From contig OY294070.1 of NCBI GenBank assembly GCA_958510875.1, forward strand, positions 5,456,001 through 5,520,000: a DNA stretch of 64,000 nucleotides. The letters run 5' to 3'. This document shows, one piece after another, positions 54,790 to 64,000 of the stretch. How positions within the stretch are numbered: the stretch's first letter is position 1; each line of letters begins with the position of its first letter. Both the position numbers and the translations under genes were made by a program. Source of the DNA: Endomychus coccineus. Lineage: Eukaryota; Arthropoda; Insecta; Coleoptera; Endomychidae. A model generated the notes under the pieces. It ran no database searches, was not told the origin of the DNA, and saw nothing but the letters and a program-made list of their open reading frames with translations.

Positions 54790-55100
54790 TTTTGGCACAT
54801 GTACAGTCTATCCCCTTTTGAACGATCTACTGGTGTCACGGAGCCTTGTTCAGCGCTATATTCTTTCACACGACTAGCTACTATACGACCTGTTTCACCA
54901 ATGTAGACCTTACCGCAAGAACAGGGAATGCTATAAGCAATTTATAAATGAAGAGAAGGGAGAGGATCTTTGATAGGTGTGTAAAACTGAAAAAGTGTGG
55001 AAAACCGAGTAGAAGTATTGTTTTCTAAGGATTTTGGAAATTCGATCTGTTACATTTTTAAAATATGGAAGATAGGCAGTGAATAAACCAGAAGGGGGGG
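54790..55100 (-). pseudogene. PLE GIY-YIG endonuclease (third group)
   Basis: Minus strand in two frames: FKNVTDRISKILRKQYFYSV (RT tail), then IPCSCGKVYIGETGRIVASR with VKEY. KVYIG is the YIG half of GIY-YIG and CxC precedes it, the form usual in PLE families paired with the YRKPTHTDRYL type of RT. Conserved Arg is present (ASRVKEY). Confidence 0.8.
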
Positions 55101-55139
55101 GGGTTGTGGCTCAGGTTGATTTGAAATTTTAGGCGAAGC

Positions 55140-55645
55140 GTATTTCTTTATGGCTTTTTGAATGTTGAATGCTCGCGTTGCTCGGGCAATTGATTAGTCC
55201 TGGCGACTTACATGGTTGAAATGAATTTATTGCTCATTAGATTTTTTATGTTGTTAATGATACTCGCAGTCAGAGCCCAGTTTTCCTTCTTCTTTTCTTA
55301 GCTACGAGGTGTCTCGGCTCTGTCATACTACGGTCGTTCTCAGAACGTGATTCAGGGAAGTGAGTCTGGAGCAGCAGCCCCAGCGTTTCTTGTTCTATTC
55401 TGGTGTATCCTCTTTATGGTTTTACACAGGAGCTCACTTTCTGTCGCGGTCTGGCTGCTAGTATCTGTGGAGCTTAGGGTAACTGGGCATTTCCTCTATG
55501 GCAATACTTCCTCCACGAGGTCCTTCGCGCTTTCTTGATAGCGTTATTATACGCAGTCAACACCAAGGGATATTCATCCCAGTACGTGCTGATGCGTTTG
55601 GCTTTTTCGAACAGTCTTCTTACCGTCCCCCTCATTGTGTACAGT
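55140..55645 (-). pseudogene. Non-LTR pol linker fragment
   Basis: Minus strand: RTVRRLFEKAKRISTYWDEY, PLVLTAYNNAIKKARRTSWR with KYCHRGNAQLP, and LGLLLQTHFP. This is the endonuclease-RT linker of R1/LOA-type pol, as at 38300-38584 but another copy. Multiple shifts. Confidence 0.7.
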
Positions 55646-55768
55646 TCTGAATTTGAGTGTAGTTCTAAAACTTTCGCAAGTTAGAACGATGTTACAATAC
55701 TTACACGCCAATAACATAGATATATTCATTCCCGATTTCCCATCGAATGGTACTGTTGATATGGATAA

Positions 55769-55944
55769 CTCACCATATTACTCTTAGCGAGCAACAAATA
55801 GTAACTAGCATAATATCTGTGACAGAGAATATGATGTATAATCATCCTTGCATCTTCATCATTGGAACATGCACTCGATTGACTACGCAGGGAACATATG
55901 AAAAATAAAGGTGCAATAAATATTGTCATGATATTAGTTTCCAT
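55769..55944 (-). CDS. Candidate first coding exon, secreted protein
   Basis: Minus-strand ATG at 55944 gives METNIMTIFIAPLFFICSLR, a hydrophobic signal-peptide-like start, then SQSSACSNDEDARMIIHHIL, CHRYYASYYLLLAKSNM. At that point 'atg|gtgagt' is a strong splice donor (intron from 55768). Reading on gives a stop 16 codons later. No second exon found within the window. Unrecognised. Confidence 0.4.
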
Positions 55945-55979
55945 TGTGAAATTGAACATAAGCCACGTCTAAGTGTTGG

Positions 55980-56910
55980 CTCCTTTTTCGGTGGGGTCTT
56001 TCTTTTGCTGCCTCATGCTGCGCTACGAATGGAGGCACTTCGTTTCACAACAAGTTCAGTTAACCTAAAAATGAATCAACCGTGATTCCCATTGCTGACA
56101 TTCATTACCAATTGTGGTTGTGTTGGGGAGAAAATGTCGCGATCGCATAACGTCCCACTGGAAATAAAACTGACTGGGAAAAAAGGGAATGAGAAAATGA
56201 GAACTCACACTTGGATACACTCCAAGAGTCGAGGAGCCTCATCAAAGATGCAAACAAATCACGACGGAATCGATATTTATGCAATCGCATGCATCTCTTT
56301 TGTAATACTATCGTTTCGGTGAGATCTCTCCGAATGAAACAAATGAACGGAAAATGAGAATATCAAGGTAGATCGATTTTGACGAAGCGTTGAATGTAAA
56401 GCAGATATGACATTTCTATTCGGAGTTAAAGTGTCGGTGTGAAAAATTCGAAGACGGCTCGACTTGAAAAGCAGTCAACCCTATACTTCCCTCACTAGAT
56501 CGCACTTCAATTTAAACTATGTTGATATCACTTTTATTCGTAACTTCCGCTACTCGAGTTTCACCGGTATTCAAATACAATTAAAATACATAGCTTCAAC
56601 TATAAATGTTCTTATCGATAGGTAGCGAAGGATTGCTGTGATCGGTTATTCATAAGCTTAGAGGATTATTACTATAGGATTGCCTGATGAGTTTTTACAT
56701 TGTAATAATGACCAACTTTTATTAACTAATCAGAAATAAGTACATTACATAGTTTTAAATTATGGATCTTCAAACTTTCCAGCCTTAAGGCGATACTGCT
56801 AACTCCAGTAAGTTCCAAAGGCCAAAACTGTTTCAATTTTCCTGCCATTATCTATAATTTCTAGACTAGTCGCCGAGTAATTGCTAAATTCGCTAGTTCA
56901 ACTGCTATTG
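55980..56910. other. No gene recognised
   Basis: A 76-codon plus-strand frame (56092-56322) has no motif. Nothing else seen. Confidence 0.35.
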
Positions 56911-56918
56911 TGTACTAA

Positions 56919-57107
56919 TTGTACTTTATTGTTACGACCGTGAAACTTGACTACACCTGGTGGTCATACACGGAATTAGTAGTAGTATCCCTGAAAGATC
57001 AAAGATCCGAAGCTTTACCAGTGAATTTTGGTGTAACACAAGGATCCACTCTCGGACCCCTTCTTTTCACATTATATATCTCAGATTTTTACCAGCATAC
57101 AAAAAGA
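56919..57107 (+). pseudogene. Non-LTR RT, left half of a split gene
   Basis: SEALPVNFGVTQGSTLGPLL followed by FTLYISDFYQHTK is the RT segment GVxQGSxLGPLLFxLYI. It stops at about 57108, where foreign DNA begins. The expected next block, YADD, is at 58789. Confidence 0.75.
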
Positions 57108-57111
57108 ATCA

Positions 57112-57131
57112 GGGGGCACGGCAGTGCCCCC
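57112..57131. repeat. GC-rich hairpin at insert edge
   Basis: GGGGGCAC, loop GGCA, GTGCCCCC. On the minus strand it ends in CCCTGA followed by T, as a Helitron 3' end (hairpin, CTRR, T) would. The 350 bp to the right ('cgccaagtcgagcgcgaagc') look like a dispersed repeat. Confidence 0.5.
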
Positions 57132-57667
57132 GCCAAGTCGAGCGCGAAGCAAACACTGCCGTACCATCCTTTACTGGAACCATTTCGTCGCAATTTCAGG
57201 CCCCTATTTGAGAACCTCTGGATAAGACCAGAACACAGAAATTTGTCATCCAGTAAGCTATAAAATCACATACTTAAAATAAAAAAATTCAAGTCTGTAG
57301 GTCATTTAGTTCCGAAGTTAAGCGAAAGCAAAGTTTCGCATTTATGACACTCACTCATGATCATCAGAATAGAACTAGTACTTCCCATAATTTCAGAGAG
57401 CTGAAATTTGGTACAGAGTTAGGGTTTAATGGCCACATAAAGGGAAAACTATAAAAACTGAGATAATCGAAGATCTTGAGTACCTGGTGACCCTTATTTG
57501 AAAACACAAGAACCCATTTGTGTCCTTAATAATATCTATGATATGAAATGGTCTGCCACGGACATTATATGTGACCACGGTCGTATATGTGTCTATCAAT
57601 GTATCAGCTGTCTGTCATATAAACATAAACGTTACGTGTTTGATTTCGCAAGATAATATCGTAAGAA

Positions 57668-57943
57668 ATGTCGATAATATTAAAAGACGACGATGAACTT
57701 AGTGGCTACCAAGTAGTTGGTATGCCCAAAGACGGGTTTTGTCTCTTCCATTCAATATCTTTCTTGGTGTATGATGGAACTGACTCAACTTGCAGTATCA
57801 GATCTGCTATAGTTGCATACGTTGCTGAACATTGGGACGAAATGCAAGTGTACACGTGTAATGCTGATGGTGACATATACACGAAAGCTCAATCCTACAC
57901 GAGCGATATAATGAAACCCACTACTTACGGCTCAATGAAATAA
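57668..57943 (+). pseudogene. OTU-type cysteine protease fragment
   Basis: GMPKDGFCLFHSISFLVYDG carries the OTU catalytic Asp-Gly-x-Cys motif. IRSAIVAYVAEHWDEMQVYT and DIMKPTTYGSMK follow the fold up to its middle. The catalytic His half is missing: TAA follows where 'TYGGxxEL' would go on, so the piece is inactive or one exon of a larger gene. OTU domains are found in Helitrons and other insect mobile elements, which fits the setting. Confidence 0.75.
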
Positions 57944-57974
57944 ATCAATATGCCCACTTTTCTACAAAAAGAAG

Positions 57975-58776
57975 TGAAATCCGACCAAAAACATTCTATA
58001 AAAAACTAGCCAAGTCTCGATGGAGCTGCTTGTTTATCTCTAAAAAGTAATGAAATCTAGACAAAGTCGTGCCAGGTTCCTTACTGCGATTTCTTTATTA
58101 TTATTAATGTTGTGTGACTTGGCCGTTGAAGGATACACAAGGGTACAAAACCAGGTGCTCCATGACACCATTGCACCAATCTGTCGCCAGAACCGCTACC
58201 CATTGACGATGGAAAATTGCTACTTGGAAAACGTTGATTCAATAACCAGTCAATTGTAGGTTTGATAAAGCTGCATATTTCAATAATACTTATGTGTAGG
58301 CGAGCCTGAAACAAACAGTATAAAAAATTATTTCCAGTACAGACATACAGACTTCTTATCATTGATAGAAGTCTGTCTGTACGTCTATTTTATGTTAGAT
58401 CGGTGGTCGATTTGACGCTCCAAAAAGAAGAGAGCAGAAGTCAGCATTGTCAATGCTGAATGTATGTGTTGCACAATCAACAACAGCCTAAAATGAGACA
58501 CTAGCGTCCAATTACCAATATCAGTATGGGCTATTATCTCGCTTAACAAACATAGGTAGTTACAACAGATAACATTACGTGTAAACAAAATTGACTTGTA
58601 CCCACTAACGTATAAAGAATGTTCAACGGCCAAGTCACACAACATTAACTATAATAATAAAGAAATCGCAGTAAGGAACCTTAGACTTTGTCTAGATTTC
58701 ATTACTTTTTAGAGATAAACAAGCAACTCCATCGAGACTTGGCTAGTTTTTTACAGAATGTTTTTGGTGGGATTGT
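57975..58776. repeat. Foldback with 156-bp arms
   Basis: 57975-58131 and 58621-58776 are inverted copies (shared 'actagccaagtctcgatgga', 'ttccttactgcgatttcttt', 'gtgtgacttggccgttgaa'). A small hairpin at 58338-58383 lies in the loop ('acagacttct' against 'agaagtctgt'). The right arm ends at the resumption of the RT. Confidence 0.75.
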
Positions 58777-58990
58777 CACATACATCATTACGCCGATGAT
58801 ACACAGATCTACCTGTCTTTCCCACTCGAGGACTTACCTAAGGCCATTCAAAACATTAATGACAACCTGCAATCTTTGTATGATATCTCATTGGCTCATA
58901 ACCTCCAACTGATTCGACTGTGTGATTTCGGTGAGTGAGGACGTCTCTGAGAACCTAGGTAACCTAGACAACATCCCACGTGGAATTACA
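58774..58990 (+). pseudogene. Non-LTR RT, right half of a split gene
   Basis: HIHHYADDTQIYLSFPLEDL with PKAIQNINDNLQSLYDISLA holds the YADD catalytic motif (58789-58800). The frame breaks at about 58917. It fits as the continuation of 56919-57107. Confidence 0.75.
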
Positions 58991-59091
58991 AGTAGAACAT
59001 ACTAACCTTTGTATTATTTTCTATTAATTAATCAATCTTATATAGTTGGTAAGTGAACATCTAAATACATATCAATTTAATTTGAGAAGAA

Positions 59092-59110
59092 ATGGGGGAT
59101 GATCCCCCAT
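59092..59110 (+). promoter_or_regulatory. Hairpin containing the ORF1 start codon
   Basis: ATGGGGG, loop ATGAT, CCCCCAT: a 7-bp, mostly G-C stem that holds the first ATG of ORF1. It could limit initiation; the effect is untested. Confidence 0.6.
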
Positions 59111-60389
59111 CCTCTGCGGAGGGTCAAAACTATGAGGAAAAACTTAAATATAATAGTGATGATATTGGCCCATATATGATATATATGGAAGCTTCTGGTA
59201 AGAATATAGGCAAATATTGTCAATTAAGTATTGCAAGAGATTTAAACAATTTAAAAATTAGAGATATAACTAAAATCAGTATTAAAGGAAAAAATAAAAT
59301 AGGAATTCAATTTAATAATTATGAATCTGCGAATAAAATTCTAGATAATGAAATATTATTGAAGAAAGATTATAAATTATATGTACCCATTAATCATATT
59401 ACTTGTAAAGGATTAGTGAGAAATATTGATCCTAATATAAGTGAAGAGGAATTATGCAAAATGGTTGAAAGTCCATTCCAGGTTAAAAGAATCAAAAGGT
59501 TTAACAAAAGAATAACGATGGAAAATGATACTCGATATGTACCTACGGGTACCATCTTGGTAACCTTTAGAGGTACTATACTACCAAGGGAGCTATCTTT
59601 TTGTGGATTGCCATTCAAAATTATACCATATGTGGCCCCAGTGACACAATGTTATCAATGTTTCCTGTATGGACATGTCAAAAAATATTGCAGAGGAAAC
59701 AACAGATGTCGAAATTGTTCAAAGAAAGAATGCGATAATACTTACAGGATTTTGCATTAAGATATGCTGTCATTGTCTTTCTAATCAACATTCATCGATA
59801 GATAAAAAATGCCCAGAATATGTTAGACAACAACAGATTAAACGAATGATGAGTCTGGACAATATGTCTTATTTTGATGCAAATCAATTATGCCCAAAAA
59901 AATATAACAATAGTAATAGTTTTGTACAATTTGTGGGAGATTTTCCGTCTATTAGAGATATAAATAAATCAAACAGCAACATCTCAATTACACAGAGACG
60001 AAACGAAATTGCCAATAGTAATCTAACCAAATCGAAAAGATCTTACAGAGAAGTGGTAACATCTACTACAAAAAAAAAATAAAACAACATTCAATCCAGG
60101 ATTTAATAAAACTGAACATAACAACTGTTTATTATATCCGAATGGCCAACCAAGCACAAGTACAATACCAGTTAATTTTTCTCCAACATTTTCACCAATT
60201 ACAAGAATTAATGACGAATAAGATATGATTTTAGAAGAGTTGCCATATCCAAACAATTTCAATGCAATAATATCTGCAATTAAATATAAAGATGAAACGC
60301 AATTAAGTCAAATTTTAGATATGATTAAAACTAGAGATATGTTAAAGAAGGTGAAAGATATAGATAAACCCTTAGATAGTTATATGTAG
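59092..60389 (+). pseudogene. I-like ORF1 (gag), frameshifted
   Basis: The first frame (59092-59760) contains a long N-terminal region (SGKNIGKYCQLSIARDLNNL) and a zinc knuckle QCYQCFLYGHVKKYC (CX2CX4HX4C) with CRNCSKKEC. A shift near 59740 leads to ICCHCLSNQHSSIDKKC (third knuckle) and a frame to 60082. A second shift in the A-run near 60070 continues as FNPGFNKTEHNN and PSTSTIPVNFSPTFSP; a stop at about 60220 precedes ILEELPYPNNFNAIISAIKY to 60389. Gag coats the RNA. One or two changes only, so a young copy. Confidence 0.8.
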
Positions 60390-60510
60390 ATGTCAGACTT
60401 ATTCAGGATCCTCACTGTACATTTAATTCATTGATTTTTAATATTTTTACACGTAAATTAGGTATATTAAACTTTAAGGATCTCATCAACCTCCTATCTA
60501 TTTATAAACA

Positions 60511-63261
60511 ATGTACATACACAATTTGAAAATGTTACAATGGAATATCCGTAGTCTGTTGGCTAATAGAATTAATTTAACACTAAATATTAATGAACAT
60601 GATCCAGATATAATAATATTAAATGAAACCTGGTTAAATAATAATTTAAATATATCTATTCCTAAATATAATTTACTTAGAATGGATAGATTAGACTCCA
60701 AAGCGGGAATTGCAACTTTAATTAGAAATGATATTATTTTCGAAAAATTAAAAATAAATAATCATTATTTAAGTCATGATTTTCAATATCTTGCAATTAA
60801 AATAGACAATTTAACTATTGTTAATGTTTATTCTACCCCAAAAAATAAGCTACAACACAACTATCTGATTAAATTTTTCCAAAATTTTGAACACCCCAAA
60901 ATAATATTAGGCGATTTTAATGCTCATCATCAAAGTTGGGGCAGTGACACTGAAAATTTTAATGGAAAATCAATTCAATCTGCTAGCGATGAGGATGATC
61001 TTATCATCATCAATGATGGATCACCTACGAGACTAACAAATCCAAATCAAAACAAAAGTGCAGTAGATATAACACTCTGTTCATCATCCTTATGCAATTC
61101 TATTAACTGGAAAATACTTGAAGAACATGGTAATAGTGACCATTTCCCTATTTTATGTTCCTTGAATCATCATTTTAACAATATTAAGATCAATTTCAAA
61201 CTCAGAAGAAATTTAAAAAAAATTGATTGGGATCTATATCGGAAAAAGATTGAAAATACTTTAAATAATAATCCAAATATAAAATATAATGAGTTTATCA
61301 TTACTATAAATAATGAAATAGATAAGCAATTAGAATATAATAACAGAAATAATGGTAATATCAGGAATCATAAAAATCTTGATGTACCGTGGTGGGATGA
61401 AAACTGTACAAATGCCATAAAGAACAGAAAAGTAGCATTTCAAAATTTCAAAGATACTGGTAATCTAGACAATTTCGTAGAATATAAACGCATTGCAGCG
61501 GTAACACGTAAGACATTGAGAGAAATTAAGAAGAAAAAATTTCAGGAATTTTGTAGTAGTTTGAATCGAAATACAGACCCATCCACAGTATGGAATGTTA
61601 TTAAAAATTTTTCTAATAAACGTATTAACTCGAGAATAACGAATTTTCCTAAAAAGAACATAGCTAATGACCTGATGAAGTCATTGACATCTAATCAGGT
61701 AGAAAACCGAATTGAGTTAACAGAATCAAATGATAAGACAATTCCTTTCACAATTAATGAAATAAAAAATAATCTGAGTAACAAAAAAGACACAGCTCCC
61801 GGTAGAGATGACATTACTTGGAAGATGATTGTGCATTTACCACAGAACGGAGTAGAATTTTTGTTGAGAGTTTTTAATGACATTCTGGAAAACAGGGTGG
61901 ATATTCCAAACGATTGGAGGGAATTTACAATTCTCCCATTTCTAAAGCCGGGGAAAAGTCCTGACTATTACAACAGCTATCGACCAATAGCCTTATCATC
62001 ATGTATGAGAAAATTATTTGAGAATATTATTAAAAATCGACTAGAATGGTGTGTGGAAAAAAGAAACCTGTTCACAATGTTACAAACTGGTTTTAGAAAA
62101 GGATGTAGTATATTAAATAATTTAACATATCTCACTTCATTTATACAAAGAGCAAATAGTAACAATCAAATAGTATTGTTGGTTTTTATAGATATCAATC
62201 ATGCATATGATAATGTTAAATTGAGTAAACTCTACGAATATTTATTATCCATTAATATTCCGATTTATTTAACTAATTTAATAATAAAATTGATGTATGA
62301 GAGAACAATTTATGTTGTTGATAAAGAAAATAATTTACATGGTCCAAAAAAAACCAATTTGGGATTACCTCAAGGTTCCCCACTGAGCCCGATACTATTT
62401 AATATTTATATAACAGCACTATATGACAGATTGCCGGAATATATAAAACTTCTCTCTTATGCAGATGATTTAGTATTATGTATAAGTGGTGAAGACTTAG
62501 AGGAGATAGTACAGAACATGAATCAAGGGCTAGTGTGTTTTTATGAATGGGCCAAAGCATATAACTTGGAAATTTCAGCAGATAAATCACACTCAATGTG
62601 GTTCTCTCCTTGGCCATTTCATAAGAAAATACCCGATGTTGTTTATAATAATACTATAATTAGAACTAAGAGAAATATTAAATATTTGGGAATTATCTTA
62701 GAGAATAATCTCAAACCAAATAAACACATTGATCAAATATGCTACAAAGCACAGAAGGGCATTAATATAATTAAAACATTCTGTAGGACATGGTGGGGTG
62801 GAGATCCGAAAACATTGAAAATGGCCTATAATGGACTAGTCAAATCTCATTTAGATTTTGGTTCGATATTGTTTAAACCTGCAGCAAAAAAATATTTGAA
62901 TAAAATAGATATAATACACCATAGGGCACTGAGAGTGATCACAGGTTGTATGAAATCAACACCAATCAATGCTCTATTGGCCGAAAGTGGCGAATGCTCC
63001 TTAGAATATCGACGCAAATTCTTGAGCTTTAAGTTTATCAGTAAGTTAAATAGATTTGAGGATCACCCAATTATCAATATGCTTGATGAAATTAAACAGT
63101 CTATAACACACAATGCTAGATATTGGAAAAATAAAACTACTCCCTACCTTATTGAGGCCCTGAATGAGTTTGATACCTATAGACCGAATATTTATAGTAA
63201 AAAAAATCTACCTTGTTTTGACATTAGTTATGAACATCAAATTGAATCAATATGTATTTAG
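60511..63261 (+). CDS. I-like ORF2: endonuclease and reverse transcriptase
   Basis: A 916-residue open frame. Residues 1-220 are an APE-type endonuclease: MLQWNIRSLLANR, IIILNETWL (Glu), KIILGDFNAHHQSWGS (Asp-x-Asn) and GNSDHFPIL (the SDH motif). RT spans about 410-720: DTAPGRDDITWKMI, YRPIALSSCMRKLFENII, FIDINHAYDNV (Asp561), LGLPQGSPLSPILFNIY (617-) and SYADDLVLC (YADD at 650-653). All catalytic residues are present. The frame ends 10 nt inside the RNase H frame. It cuts target DNA and copies RNA by target-primed reverse transcription. The protein stops before RNase H because of a one-base shift, otherwise intact. Confidence 0.9.
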   Translation: MYIHNLKMLQWNIRSLLANRINLTLNINEHDPDIIILNETWLNNNLNISIPKYNLLRMDRLDSKAGIATLIRNDIIFEKLKINNHYLSHDFQYLAIKIDNLTIVNVYSTPKNKLQHNYLIKFFQNFEHPKIILGDFNAHHQSWGSDTENFNGKSIQSASDEDDLIIINDGSPTRLTNPNQNKSAVDITLCSSSLCNSINWKILEEHGNSDHFPILCSLNHHFNNIKINFKLRRNLKKIDWDLYRKKIENTLNNNPNIKYNEFIITINNEIDKQLEYNNRNNGNIRNHKNLDVPWWDENCTNAIKNRKVAFQNFKDTGNLDNFVEYKRIAAVTRKTLREIKKKKFQEFCSSLNRNTDPSTVWNVIKNFSNKRINSRITNFPKKNIANDLMKSLTSNQVENRIELTESNDKTIPFTINEIKNNLSNKKDTAPGRDDITWKMIVHLPQNGVEFLLRVFNDILENRVDIPNDWREFTILPFLKPGKSPDYYNSYRPIALSSCMRKLFENIIKNRLEWCVEKRNLFTMLQTGFRKGCSILNNLTYLTSFIQRANSNNQIVLLVFIDINHAYDNVKLSKLYEYLLSINIPIYLTNLIIKLMYERTIYVVDKENNLHGPKKTNLGLPQGSPLSPILFNIYITALYDRLPEYIKLLSYADDLVLCISGEDLEEIVQNMNQGLVCFYEWAKAYNLEISADKSHSMWFSPWPFHKKIPDVVYNNTIIRTKRNIKYLGIILENNLKPNKHIDQICYKAQKGINIIKTFCRTWWGGDPKTLKMAYNGLVKSHLDFGSILFKPAAKKYLNKIDIIHHRALRVITGCMKSTPINALLAESGECSLEYRRKFLSFKFISKLNRFEDHPIINMLDEIKQSITHNARYWKNKTTPYLIEALNEFDTYRPNIYSKKNLPCFDISYEHQIESICI

Positions 63262-63938
63262 ATTTGATAAAAGATGATATAGTTAATAAAAAAGCTTTCT
63301 TAAAATCAATTGAAAAATATCAAGAATATATACAAGTATATACAGATGCCTCAAAGGACCCTATCACGAACAACACTGGAGTAGGCATATTCATTCCTAA
63401 GATGGAATTTTCATTTTCGGCAAAACTGCATAACCAGGAACAGATATGTACTGCAGAAATGATAGCTATCAATTTAGCTATCAACAAATGTCTAGAAGTT
63501 AATCAAACGAAAATAATAATATTTAGTGACTCTAAAAGCGCAATTCAAAAGATATCAAAAAAAGATATTTTAGCAGATAATGATATTATTACATTGAAAA
63601 CTAGAAGATTGTTGATAGAGATGAGAGAAAATAATATCCAAATTTTGTTGGCATGGATACCCAGTCATAATAACATATTGGGAAATGAAAAAGCAGATCT
63701 ATTGGCAAAGGTAGGAAGCAACCTTAATGTCCCTCTAAATATACACAATAATATATCGGATATAATAGCGTACCATAAGATAAAATGGAAACGGAAATGG
63801 AAAGAATATTGGCAAAGAGGATATGGAAACAAAGGAAATTGGTATAGAAATATTCAACAAGAGTTTGAATTTGAACCTTGGTTTAATAAATTTCCTTTTG
63901 AAAATAGAAGACATCTACATCTACAATTATACGAATGA
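63252..63938 (+). CDS. I-like RNase H domain
   Basis: A separate 228-codon frame overlapping ORF2 by 10 nt. YTDASK, CTAEMIAINLA, IFSDSKSAIQ and WIPSHNNILGNEKADLLAK hold the Asp, Glu, Asp and His-Asp motifs of RNase H in order, so the active site looks complete. In relatives it is fused to the RT, so a frameshift or programmed shift at 63250 is likely. After ENRR near 63905 the family sequence continues in another frame as TIIRMRTGHCLTYEHLNKIH, up to the window edge. Confidence 0.85.
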   Translation: MYLDLIKDDIVNKKAFLKSIEKYQEYIQVYTDASKDPITNNTGVGIFIPKMEFSFSAKLHNQEQICTAEMIAINLAINKCLEVNQTKIIIFSDSKSAIQKISKKDILADNDIITLKTRRLLIEMRENNIQILLAWIPSHNNILGNEKADLLAKVGSNLNVPLNIHNNISDIIAYHKIKWKRKWKEYWQRGYGNKGNWYRNIQQEFEFEPWFNKFPFENRRHLHLQLYE

Positions 63939-64000
63939 GAACGGGACATTGCCTGACATATGAACATCTTAATAAAATTCATATTAATCAAAATCCTTTA

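Larger units (their letters stand above)
59040..64000 (+). mobile_element. I-like non-LTR retrotransposon, 3' end beyond window
   Basis: ORF1 (gag), ORF2 (endonuclease, RT) and an RNase H frame follow in the order usual for the I group. Base composition (A-rich coding strand) is uniform over the whole element. The 5' boundary lies between the RT remnant ending near 58990 and ORF1. The 3' end is outside the window. Frameshifts separate gag parts, RT from RNase H, and RNase H from its C-terminal tail. Confidence 0.85.

Noticed and set aside
59394..59618. Minus-strand frame in the I-like gag
   Set aside because: Antisense shadow of ORF1; the same applies to minus frames at 60023, 60498, 61695, 61977 and 62399.

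Overview
The window is AT-rich animal nuclear DNA, almost certainly from an insect. Spliceosomal signals (GT...AG introns, AATAAA sites), secreted leucine-rich-repeat proteins and a dense load of eukaryotic transposons show this. A beetle is my guess; nothing in the sequence proves the order. There is no operon structure, CRISPR array, rRNA or convincing intact tRNA gene.

Host-gene content is sparse. Two related secreted-type leucine-rich-repeat (LRR) proteins lie divergently at 4740-5489 (minus) and 14119-14920 (plus), each with a splice acceptor at the start of the coding exon and an AATAAA signal after the stop. A few short candidate exons with good splice signals (21451-21475, 26081-26257, 30697-30922, 55769-55944) may belong to genes whose remainder is in long transposon-filled introns or outside the window. 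A 174-codon open frame at 32235-32759 is unrecognised. An OTU-type cysteine protease fragment (57668-57943) is probably transposon cargo.

The rest is mobile DNA, mostly broken and nested. Main blocks: non-LTR retrotransposon pieces (1-660, 10778-11740, 12620-12850, 22-34 kb, 38-42 kb, 49.5-50.1 kb, 53.6-59.0 kb) and a nearly complete I-like element at the right edge (about 59040-64000: gag with zinc knuckles, endonuclease, reverse transcriptase and RNase H, several frameshifts, 3' end cut by the window). Penelope-like elements (PLEs) of at least two lineages occur as RT and GIY-YIG fragments, including a rearranged copy at 46262-48430 flanked by inverted pseudo-LTRs. Ty3/Gypsy remnants occur at 6.7-7.7, 15.6-16.1 and 41.0-41.5 kb. 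DNA transposons include a hAT element with a perfect 8-bp target duplication (18498-20109), a mariner/Tc1-type element with 589-bp terminal inverted repeats (42961-45281), an older transposase relic (22140-23265), and a tyrosine-recombinase (Crypton-like) gene with a 54-nt intron (26499-27610). Foldback/MITE structures fill many of the gaps.

The most interesting signal is RNA-level: the PLE pseudo-LTRs carry recognisable hammerhead ribozymes. One (46338-46379, minus) has every conserved core base and perfect helices; one at 25360-25401 has one helix II mismatch; others at 16.8, 20.6 and 48.3 kb are in different states of decay. A second PLE lineage carries a related but weaker ribozyme-like motif (28.2, 33.7, 35.2 kb). 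Hammerheads in PLEs are known; the head-to-head copies here and their state of preservation are what this window adds.
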